Assembly: GCA_028691595.1 (NCBI GenBank) | Contig: JAQUZA010000228.1 | Coordinates: forward strand, 1 to 5,650 | Direction of reading: 5' to 3' | Length of the DNA stretch: 5,650 nucleotides | From: Candidatus Rifleibacteriota bacterium | GTDB lineage: Bacteria > Muiribacteriota > Ozemobacteria > Ozemobacterales > Ozemobacteraceae | Part shown: positions 1-5,650 of the stretch, one piece after another | Position numbering within the stretch: position 1 is the first letter of the stretch | Layout of the letters: each line of letters opens with the position of its first letter | The notes under the pieces: model-generated | Seen by the model: only the letters and a program-made list of their open reading frames with translations | Database searches by the model: none | Told to the model about the DNA's origin: nothing | Program-made: the position numbers and the translations under genes

Positions 1-649
1 CGGGAGTTGCCCGCTGTGCCAGAAGTTTGATGATCCAGAATTTTGCTTCGTCGCTGCTGTTTTCCAGGGCGCTGGCAACGGCCTGCTGGTTGCAGGTATA
101 AATCTTTTCGAGGCTGTCATAAGCGGCTTTGCGAACCGGCCAGTTCTGTTCTTCAAGCAGATGCAGCAATGAAACAACCATGCGGGGATCGTTGATGTTC
201 TGCGCGGCTCTTATCGCAGCAAGACGAATTTTCAGGTTCGAGTGTTTGAAAATTCTCACCAGGTATTGAACTGCTTCGCCACCCATGTTGCCAAGGGTTT
301 GAACCATCCAGTAGTCGACATCTTCTTCGTTTTCGGGAACCATTGCCATCAGCTTGTTCAACGAGCCCGGGCCGAGCTTCGCCAGCGCCGCCGAGGCACC
401 TTTTCGCAGGTTCCAGCTGTCAGAAGTAAGGGCTTTGACAAGATAGGGCAGGCAATCGTCTTTATAGGCAACCATGGCCTTGCTCACGTCAGCAAGCACG
501 TCATCGTTCTTGCAGTTCAAAAGGTCGGTCAATATAGGCAAAGCTTCTTCTGCCGTGAGAGTTTTCAGTTCGGCAAGAGCAACTTTGCGAATGTCTGATT
601 TTTCACTGATGATCTCGCGGCGCAGTCTGGCAAAATCTGTTTTGCTCAT
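1..649 (-). CDS. HEAT-repeat protein, N-terminal part (partial)
   Basis: An open reading frame of 216 codons that starts at an ATG 20 bases after the dnaN stop and leaves the window without a stop codon. The protein begins MSKTDFARLRREI and is helical throughout, with no signal peptide or membrane segment, so it is probably cytosolic. I count about seven tandem HEAT-type units of roughly 29-31 residues, near 18-48, 49-78, 79-109, 110-137, 138-168, 169-199 and 200 onward. The recurring core has an aromatic or branched residue, then (V/L/I)RKxAxxxL (for example LRKGASAAL at 81-89 and VRKAAYDSL at 172-180), then a second helix such as ALPILTDLL or CLPYLVKAL. Such arrays are usually protein-binding scaffolds. 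No enzymatic domain is visible, but one could follow in the missing C-terminus. The start is the only plausible one, although its ribosome site is imperfect. I cannot assign a specific function. Confidence 0.85.
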   Translation of the reverse strand, partial: MSKTDFARLRREIISEKSDIRKVALAELKTLTAEEALPILTDLLNCKNDDVLADVSKAMVAYKDDCLPYLVKALTSDSWNLRKGASAALAKLGPGSLNKLMAMVPENEEDVDYWMVQTLGNMGGEAVQYLVRIFKHSNLKIRLAAIRAAQNINDPRMVVSLLHLLEEQNWPVRKAAYDSLEKIYTCNQQAVASALENSSDEAKFWIIKLLAQRATP

Positions 650-654
650 TTGTG

Positions 655-669
655 TTTCCCGCTTCCTTT
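655..669 (-). promoter_or_regulatory. Probable, imperfect ribosome-binding region of the HEAT-repeat gene
   Basis: The 20-base gap after dnaN contains two purine-rich stretches: AAAGGAAG at 662-669, whose AGGA core is about 14 bases from the ATG at 649, and GGGAAA at 655-660, about 5 bases away. Neither has ideal spacing, so initiation may be weaker than for the upstream genes. No other in-frame start is available nearby. Confidence 0.45.
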
Positions 670-1797
670 TTAGTAAGACATTGGCATAACGACATATTTG
701 AATTCAGATTCAGGGTTTCCGGGTCGCAACAAGCCCGGATAACTTGGCGTGGTCATTTCTATTACGACTTCTTCGTCATTCAGCACCGTAAGGAAATCCT
801 GAAGGAACTTAACGTTAAAGGCGATGTTAATGGGTTCACCGCTGAGTTCAGATGGAATAAAGGACTCAGCTTTGCCCTGTTCTTTTGCATCCGACCAGAT
901 TTTGGTTTCGTTTGCCGAAACATCGAAGTGAACCAGACCACTGATATTTCTCGCGATTGGCACAACCGCCTTCAAAGACTGGGTCAGTTCTTTGCGCTTC
1001 AATTTAAGAATGCGACTGGACTCTTTGGGCAAAACTCTGTTGTAGTCAGGAAATCTGCCATCTACCAGACGGGTAATAAGCTGAAATTGAGGCGAACTGA
1101 AAACGAGTTGTTCTTTGTAGAGGCCAATTGAAACCTGATCATTGCTTTCAAAAAGTTTTTGCAGCTCAGCCACAGCCCTTGATGGTACCAGAAAAGCCCT
1201 GCGGAAAACTTCGGGAATCTCGATGTTGGCAATTTTTGTTACCGCGAGCCTCTTGCTGTCTGTTGAAGCCATAATCGGGCGTTCAGGGTTGGTGAAGTCG
1301 ATGCAGATACTTTTTTGCACCGGGTTGCCATCTTCAACGCTCATGGCTACAGAAGCTTCTTTAAGAGCTCTTGACATTGAATCACTCTGTGCCTGAAACA
1401 CCGGCAGACCTTCTTCTTCGAGAACCGGCACCGGTGGGAATTCTTCAATACCCTGAATTTGCAGACTGTATTTGCTTCGGCCGCTGGCGATGGTAATTTC
1501 GCTGGCTTCCTGGTCAGAGAGTTCAAAACTAACCATCGATTCTTCATCGGCAGGAATACTGGAAATGATTTCCTGGACAAGCTTTGCGGGAATCGTAAAG
1601 CTGCCGCTTTCTTCGATCTGGGCTTCAGTCGTCGAAATCATCATCACTTCAAGGTCGGTGCCGACAAACCTGAGCTGATTGTTATGGGCAGTAATCAGCA
1701 GGTTTGCGAGAATAGGCTTTATTCCTTTGGCTGCAACAGCCTTGCTGACGATTGCAACGGTTTCGGAAAGCGTTTTTAACGGAAGTCTGAATCTCAT
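670..1797 (-). CDS. dnaN: DNA polymerase III subunit beta (sliding clamp)
   Basis: A 375-aa protein close to the usual bacterial clamp length (E. coli 366). It forms a dimeric ring of three similar domains per subunit that tethers DNA polymerase III and other repair and replication proteins to DNA. Family landmarks are GTDLEV (46-51) in domain 1, ASTDSKRLAV (177-186) in domain 2, RLVDGRFPDYNRVLP (243-257) leading into domain 3, NVKFLQDFL (328-336), and the C-terminal YVVMPMSY (368-375) that forms part of the hydrophobic groove for clamp-binding peptides. The last two residues are Ser-Tyr, where E. coli has Arg-Leu. The ATG overlaps the ileS stop (ATGA) and has AAGGGAG 8 bases upstream, inside the ileS 3' end. 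Lying after ileS rather than beside dnaA or recF is unusual. It could be the only clamp or a second copy, which the window cannot decide. Confidence 0.97.
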   Translation of the reverse strand: MRFRLPLKTLSETVAIVSKAVAAKGIKPILANLLITAHNNQLRFVGTDLEVMMISTTEAQIEESGSFTIPAKLVQEIISSIPADEESMVSFELSDQEASEITIASGRSKYSLQIQGIEEFPPVPVLEEEGLPVFQAQSDSMSRALKEASVAMSVEDGNPVQKSICIDFTNPERPIMASTDSKRLAVTKIANIEIPEVFRRAFLVPSRAVAELQKLFESNDQVSIGLYKEQLVFSSPQFQLITRLVDGRFPDYNRVLPKESSRILKLKRKELTQSLKAVVPIARNISGLVHFDVSANETKIWSDAKEQGKAESFIPSELSGEPINIAFNVKFLQDFLTVLNDEEVVIEMTTPSYPGLLRPGNPESEFKYVVMPMSY

Positions 1798-4700
1798 ACT
1801 GAGGTCTCCCTTGCGATCCCAAGCTTAACTCTGATGCCGTTAATGTTCCATTCAGCAGCTTCACCGATTTCGGCATCCATGGCACCGATATGACGGGCAA
1901 GGGTTTCCTGGGTGATATAGCTGCCAAACTGGCTGACGGAATCATCAATATCTTTCTGCATGTCAGTATCGATAACATCGTAACCGACCCTGATGCGGTC
2001 AATTATATCAAATCCGCGGTCTTTGCGCATAAATTGAATTTTATTGACCAGTTCGCGTGCCAGACCTTCGAGAACCAGTTCACGGGTCAGAATCTTCTTG
2101 AGCGCGATACTTAAAGATCCGTCAGACTGCACGGCAAAGTCGCTTGAAGCCTGGGCCTGCATGTCAACTTCTTCTGGCTTGAGGGTGACCGGCTTGCCGT
2201 CAAGGTTGAACTCATAGCCGCCATTTGCCAGCTGTTTTCTAACTTCATTGCCATCGGCTGTTTCAAGGTGTGCCTTGATCTGCGGAATCATGCCTTTTAA
2301 AGGCCCCTGACCGATGGTTCTGAAATTGGGTTTGGCGATATAGCGAACCAGGCTCGCAGCATCATTCACCGGGCAGATTTCCTTGATGTTCAGTTCTTCC
2401 TGAAGAAGGTTTTCCATGTCTTTCAGTGCCTGGCGCTCGAAGTCGTCAACGATGACGACCTTCATTTCGGCCAGTGGCTGCCTGACCTTGAGATTAGCCT
2501 CATTGCGGGCGGCGCGGCCAAGCTGAACCACTTTCATGACGAATTCCATCTTGCGTTCAAGTTGCTCGTCAATCAAATCTTCGTGTGCGGTCGGGTAATC
2601 AGTCAGATGTACGCTTTCGGGGGCTGACTTGTCGATACTGACCACCAGGTTGCGATAAATGTCTTCGGCGATGAAGGGGGTAAAGGGCGCAGTCAGCTTT
2701 GCCATGCCTGCCAGAACTTCATAAAGTGTTAAAAAGGCGCTGGTTGAATCGGCACTCTTTTCACTGCTCCAGAAACGGCGGCGGCTGCGGCGTACATACC
2801 AGTTCGAAAGGTCGTCAACGAATTTTTCCATGTGGCCGGTGGCCCATACCACTTCGAAGCGGTCCATGGCTTTGCGAACTTCATCATTCGTGTGATTGAA
2901 GCGTGAAATGATCCAGCGGTCGATTTCAGGGCGCTCAGCCACGGGGATATTGTGCTGCTGAGGGTTGAAGTTTTCGATGTTGGCATAAAGAACGAAAAAG
3001 CTGTAAACATTCTGCAGGGTGCCAAGATAACGCTTCTGAGACTCTGCAATGGCTTCTTCATAAAATCTTCTGGTGTTCCAGGGGGCAGTGCCGCTGTAGA
3101 GTGACCAGCGAACGGCATCAGCACCGTATTTGTCAAACAGTGACATACAGTCCAGGACGTTGCCCTTTGACTTGCTCATCTTGATACCGTTCTTGTCGCA
3201 GATCAGGCCGAGAACAACAACGTTCTTGTAGGCAGGAGCCTTATGCAGAAAAGTGCTGGTAACCAGCAGGCTGTAAAACCAGCCACGGGTCTGGTCAACT
3301 GCCTCGCAGATAAAGTCAGCCGGAAAATTTTCTTTGAATGTTTCCTGGTTTTCGAAGGGGTAATGCCACTGGGCGGTATGCATGGCCCCAGAATCAAACC
3401 AGCAGTCAATTACTTCAGGCACGCGTTTCATTGCGCCTGAACATTTGGGGCAGTTCAGGTCGATCTGATCAACGTATGGCTTGTGCAGCTCGATATCGGC
3501 TGGAACATTGCGGCCCATTTCCCTCAGGTTGGCGATGCTTTCAACCAGATGATGGTGTTTGCATTCAGTGCAAACCCAGATTGGCAAGGGAGTGCCCCAG
3601 TAGCGGTCGCGTGATATCGCCCAGTCAATCATGTTTTCGAGGAAGTTGAGAAAACGCCCCTCTTTTATATGAGCTGGATACCAGTTGATCAGGTCGTTGT
3701 TTTTGAGAACTTCGTCTTTGAAAGCAGTGGCTTTGATAAACCAGCTGTGGCGCGCGTAGTAAAGCAGCGGACTGTCACAGCGCCAGCAGTAGGGGTAGGT
3801 GTGCTTGATTCTGGCTGAAGCAAAAAGTCGACCGCTGGTTTTGAGCTCTTTGATTATTTCGGGGTCGGCTGTTTTTACGAAAATGCCTTTCCAGGGGGTA
3901 ACTTCGTCTTTGAATTTGCCGTCAAGGCCTACGGGCTGAATAACTGGCAGGTCGTTCTCTTTGCCGACGCGATAGTCGTCTTCGCCGAAAGCCGGGGCAA
4001 TATGAACGATACCAGAACCGTCTTCTGTGGATACGAAGTCGCCAGCGATAACGTAATGTGCCTTTTTATCGGGTTTTACATAGGTATAAAGCTGTTGATA
4101 TTCGATGCCAAGCAGCTGTTCGCCCTTCATGCTCTCAACTATTTCGCCCTCGCCTTTGAGAACCTCAAGCCTGGCTTTGGCAAGAATCAAAAACTCATCA
4201 TTGAGTTTGACTTTGACGTAATCGATGTCTTTGCCAACTGCTAATGCCACATTGGAAATGAGCGTCCAGGGTGTTGTCGTCCAGACCAGGAAGCTCGTGT
4301 CAGCCTGCCCTTTGATGGCAAACCTGACATAAACAGACGGGTCTTCGACTTCACGATAACCCTGAGCAACTTCATGTGAAGAAAGTGCTGTGCCACAGCG
4401 TGGGCAGTAAGGAACGACCTTATGGCCCTCGTAGAGCATGCCTTCCTTCCAGAACTGGCCGAGCATCCACCAGACTGTTTCGATATAATTATTGGTGCAG
4501 GTTATGTAGGGGTCATTCATGTCAACCCAGAAACCACCACGGGTAACCATCGCCCGCCATTGAGCCTCATATTTAAAAACACTCTCGCGGCACTTTTTGA
4601 TGAAATTTTCGATGCCGTATTTTTCGATATCCTGCTTGCTCTCGATGCCCAGCTGCTTCTCAACTTCAAGCTCAACCGGCAGGCCGTGGGTATCCCAGCC

Positions 4701-4949
4701 GGCCTTGCGCCCGACATGGTAGCCGCACATAGTCTTGTAGCGGGGCACAAGGTCCTTCATGGCTTTGGTGAGTACGTGGCCGGGGTGGGGAGTGCCGTTG
4801 GCAGTGGGCGGCCCTTCAAAGAACACAAATTTCTTTGCGCCTTCGCGATTCTTCATTGATTTCTGGAAAATGTCTTCCTTTTCCCAGTATTTCAGAATTT
4901 CTTCTTCGCGTCTGGCTGAAACCGTATTTTCTGGTTTTTCGAAAAGCAT
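1794..4949 (-). CDS. ileS: Isoleucyl-tRNA synthetase, type 2 (eukaryote/archaea-like)
   Basis: A 1051-aa class Ia synthetase that charges tRNA-Ile with isoleucine in the cytosol. Catalytic signatures are GPPTANG (46-52), HPGH at 55-58 (the HIGH motif), GWDTHGLPVE (84-93), and KMSKS at 590-594. The CP1 editing domain, which removes misactivated valine, shows WTTTPWTL (223-230) and GSGIVHIAPAFGEDDY (311-326), including the conserved acidic residues. Zinc-type cysteine pairs are at CPRC (182-185), CWRC (388-391), CTEC (460-463) and CPKC (500-503). The anticodon-binding region includes NWYVRRSRRRFW (717-728) and TAPFTPFIAEDIY (753-765). GWDTHGLPVE (GWDCHGLPIE in type 1), the length well above the roughly 940 aa of E. 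coli IleRS, and the lack of a C-terminal zinc finger mark it as type 2, a form associated with low mupirocin sensitivity. The start has AAGGA 8 bases upstream. Its stop overlaps the dnaN start by four bases. I see no frameshift or missing core motif. Confidence 0.98.
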   Translation of the reverse strand: MLFEKPENTVSARREEEILKYWEKEDIFQKSMKNREGAKKFVFFEGPPTANGTPHPGHVLTKAMKDLVPRYKTMCGYHVGRKAGWDTHGLPVELEVEKQLGIESKQDIEKYGIENFIKKCRESVFKYEAQWRAMVTRGGFWVDMNDPYITCTNNYIETVWWMLGQFWKEGMLYEGHKVVPYCPRCGTALSSHEVAQGYREVEDPSVYVRFAIKGQADTSFLVWTTTPWTLISNVALAVGKDIDYVKVKLNDEFLILAKARLEVLKGEGEIVESMKGEQLLGIEYQQLYTYVKPDKKAHYVIAGDFVSTEDGSGIVHIAPAFGEDDYRVGKENDLPVIQPVGLDGKFKDEVTPWKGIFVKTADPEIIKELKTSGRLFASARIKHTYPYCWRCDSPLLYYARHSWFIKATAFKDEVLKNNDLINWYPAHIKEGRFLNFLENMIDWAISRDRYWGTPLPIWVCTECKHHHLVESIANLREMGRNVPADIELHKPYVDQIDLNCPKCSGAMKRVPEVIDCWFDSGAMHTAQWHYPFENQETFKENFPADFICEAVDQTRGWFYSLLVTSTFLHKAPAYKNVVVLGLICDKNGIKMSKSKGNVLDCMSLFDKYGADAVRWSLYSGTAPWNTRRFYEEAIAESQKRYLGTLQNVYSFFVLYANIENFNPQQHNIPVAERPEIDRWIISRFNHTNDEVRKAMDRFEVVWATGHMEKFVDDLSNWYVRRSRRRFWSSEKSADSTSAFLTLYEVLAGMAKLTAPFTPFIAEDIYRNLVVSIDKSAPESVHLTDYPTAHEDLIDEQLERKMEFVMKVVQLGRAARNEANLKVRQPLAEMKVVIVDDFERQALKDMENLLQEELNIKEICPVNDAASLVRYIAKPNFRTIGQGPLKGMIPQIKAHLETADGNEVRKQLANGGYEFNLDGKPVTLKPEEVDMQAQASSDFAVQSDGSLSIALKKILTRELVLEGLARELVNKIQFMRKDRGFDIIDRIRVGYDVIDTDMQKDIDDSVSQFGSYITQETLARHIGAMDAEIGEAAEWNINGIRVKLGIARETSV
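1806..1812 (-). promoter_or_regulatory. Shine-Dalgarno of dnaN within the ileS 3' end
   Basis: AAGGGAG lies 8 bases before the dnaN ATG at 1797 and within the last codons of ileS. It is a strong site at ideal spacing and confirms the ATG that overlaps the ileS stop. Confidence 0.75.
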
Positions 4950-4957
4950 TGCAGGTG

Positions 4958-4962
4958 TCCTT
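4958..4962 (-). promoter_or_regulatory. Shine-Dalgarno of ileS, overlapping the aldolase stop codon
   Basis: AAGGA lies 8 bases before the ileS ATG at 4949. Its first two bases are the last two of the aldolase TAA stop (4961-4963), giving TAAGGA. A ribosome terminating on the aldolase gene would therefore sit on the ileS initiation site. This fixes the ileS start and argues for co-expression. Confidence 0.75.
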
Positions 4963-5527
4963 ATCTTGAGTTTGAATTTGCTCGATATGCTGAAGCAATT
5001 CTGGCACTGTGTTCCAGACTGCTGGTGTAGTGAAAACCATCTTCCAGAGAGTTGCCTACTGCAAAAGTGCCATGGCCGCGCACGATAACTACCGGTGTGC
5101 TTTTAAGCAACGGTGCGATCTTCGCTGCCACCTCATCTGAGGCAATGGCATTAACGACTTCTACAACCGGTATACCGGTCGGAAAAAAGTAACGGCCCTC
5201 GGCATCGACCGGCTCGAATTTGTCGCAGAAAAAAGACGCAGCTATCAGCTGGGGCGGGTGAGCATGAACAATTGCCTGAGCACCGGTCTGCAGGTAAATG
5301 GCGCGATGAACCGGCCGTTCGCGTGAGGCCCTGGCTGATTCAGAATCTTCACCATCTATGAGGGTTTCGACAATATCGTTGTATTCGAGACGATGCAGCA
5401 TTGAGCCGCTGCGTGTTATCGCCATCATCCGGTTCACTCTGATGCTCATGTTGCCTGAATGTGAATTGTTCAACCCGGCGACAAATAGATCGTAGCCAAT
5501 GGTCTGAAACTCTCTGAGCATGCTCAT
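4961..5527 (-). CDS. Class II aldolase/adducin-family sugar-phosphate enzyme (probable 5-methylthioribulose-/5-deoxyribulose-1-phosphate aldolase)
   Basis: A 188-aa cytosolic protein with the metal-dependent class II aldolase fold. Visible sites, by comparison with fuculose-1-phosphate aldolase, are: phosphate-binding SGNMSIR (24-30) and TRSGS (38-42); catalytic Glu70 in SRERPVHRAIY (68-78); zinc ligands His88 and His90 in HAHPP; and the third zinc ligand His152 in RGHGTFAVG. All expected catalytic residues are therefore present. The protein is shorter than FucA or MtnB (about 205-215 aa), lacking the long C-terminal tail, and resembles short archaeal fuculose-phosphate aldolases. The ATG overlaps the mtnA stop, has GGAG 8 bases upstream, and is the only start after an in-frame upstream stop. 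Coupling to mtnA implies that its substrate is the MtnA product. I infer cleavage to dihydroxyacetone phosphate plus methylthioacetaldehyde (or lactaldehyde from the 5-deoxy sugar). An MtnB-type dehydratase is the alternative, since both share this fold. Confidence 0.85.
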   Translation of the reverse strand: MSMLREFQTIGYDLFVAGLNNSHSGNMSIRVNRMMAITRSGSMLHRLEYNDIVETLIDGEDSESARASRERPVHRAIYLQTGAQAIVHAHPPQLIAASFFCDKFEPVDAEGRYFFPTGIPVVEVVNAIASDEVAAKIAPLLKSTPVVIVRGHGTFAVGNSLEDGFHYTSSLEHSARIASAYRANSNSR

Positions 5528-5650
5528 GATAAAGACTCCGGCCGCTTTCTGCCGATAATCTCAGGAATAGTCTGACCATAAATGGGGCGGATAATACCTT
5601 TGTCAGTGATAATGGCAGTTATGAGTTCAGGTGGAGTGACATCAAAGGCC
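5524..5650 (-). CDS. mtnA: S-methyl-5-thioribose-1-phosphate isomerase, C-terminal end (partial)
   Basis: Only the last 41 codons and the TGA stop are in the window; the rest lies beyond the high-coordinate edge. The fragment begins AFDVTPPELITAIITDKG and continues IIRPIYG, which I recognise as the conserved C-terminal signature of MtnA in the eIF2B-alpha-like isomerase family (typically AFDVTPxxLITAIITExGxIRPP). MtnA converts 5-methylthioribose-1-phosphate to 5-methylthioribulose-1-phosphate in methylthioadenosine salvage. Some family members also act on 5-deoxyribose-1-phosphate. The catalytic Cys and Asp of the family lie upstream, so activity cannot be judged here. The stop overlaps the start of the next gene in an ATGA arrangement, which suggests translational coupling to the class II aldolase-family enzyme. 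The main alternative is a related eIF2B-type isomerase such as ribose-1,5-bisphosphate isomerase, but the tail motif favours MtnA. Confidence 0.9.
   Translation of the reverse strand, partial: AFDVTPPELITAIITDKGIIRPIYGQTIPEIIGRKRPESLS
5536..5539 (-). promoter_or_regulatory. Shine-Dalgarno of the class II aldolase gene
   Basis: GGAG lies 8 bases before the ATG at 5527, inside the last codons of mtnA. It supports this ATG over the second in-frame ATG two codons later, which would be 14 bases away. With the ATGA stop/start overlap it fits translational coupling. Confidence 0.7.

Noticed and set aside
242..598. A 118-codon plus-strand open frame
   Set aside because: It is antisense to the HEAT-repeat frame, which stays open to the window edge, shows clear repeat periodicity and fits the operon. 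The plus-strand product has no recognisable features.
650..669. Possible terminator or promoter between dnaN and the HEAT-repeat gene
   Set aside because: The gap is only 20 bases, with no inverted repeat or T-tract on the transcribed strand and no room for -35/-10 boxes outside coding sequence.
652..1131. A 159-codon plus-strand open frame opposite dnaN
   Set aside because: It lies entirely antisense to the well-supported dnaN gene and its translation has no recognisable motif. It is a shadow of the real frame.
4422..4859. A 145-codon plus-strand open frame opposite the 5' part of ileS
   Set aside because: It is antisense to the HIGH-motif region of ileS, has no recognisable domain, and its composition follows the complementary codons.
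5166..5179. A perfect 14-base palindrome, ACCGGTATACCGGT, that could be an operator
   Set aside because: It lies mid-gene in the aldolase coding sequence and encodes the TGIPV segment with ordinary codons. There is no second copy or nearby promoter, so chance is the simpler explanation.
4961..5527. Naming the class II aldolase gene fucA, araD or mtnB
   Set aside because: The active-site residues are shared by aldolases, epimerases and the MtnB dehydratase, so motifs alone do not fix the substrate or reaction. The gene symbol was left empty.

Overview
The window is a compact bacterial gene cluster. All five genes lie on the minus strand, so transcription runs from high to low coordinates. Read in that order they are: the last 41 codons of mtnA (methylthioribose-1-phosphate isomerase); a short class II aldolase/adducin-family sugar-phosphate enzyme of 188 aa; a complete type-2 isoleucyl-tRNA synthetase (ileS, 1051 aa); a complete DNA polymerase III beta sliding clamp (dnaN, 375 aa); and the first 216 codons of a HEAT-repeat protein that runs off the low-coordinate edge. 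Apart from two gaps of 11 and 20 bases, every base is coding.

The junctions are an ATGA overlap (mtnA/aldolase), an 11-base gap in which the aldolase stop codon shares bases with the ileS Shine-Dalgarno, a second ATGA overlap (ileS/dnaN), and a 20-base gap (dnaN/HEAT gene). No room is left for a conventional intergenic promoter or terminator. The likeliest reading is one polycistronic transcript with translational coupling, whose main promoter lies upstream of mtnA outside the window.

Functionally the cluster has two parts. The first is salvage of purine-nucleoside by-products: MtnA makes a 1-phosphoketose from 5-methylthioribose-1-phosphate (or 5-deoxyribose-1-phosphate), and the adjacent class II enzyme could cleave it to dihydroxyacetone phosphate plus an aldehyde, as in the DHAP-shunt type of pathway. 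A dehydratase of the MtnB type is the main alternative. The second part is core information processing (IleRS and the replication clamp), followed by a HEAT scaffold of unknown role.

The organism is a bacterium of intermediate GC content by eye, with clear Shine-Dalgarno sites and a bacterial DnaN. The eukaryote/archaea-like IleRS, the short archaeal-style aldolase and the placement of dnaN beside ileS suggest an anaerobe or a lineage away from the well-studied Proteobacteria and Bacilli. I cannot assign a phylum from this window. No RNA gene, mobile element, CRISPR array or significant repeat was seen. The most useful observations are the mtnA-aldolase pair, the dnaN context and the regular HEAT array.
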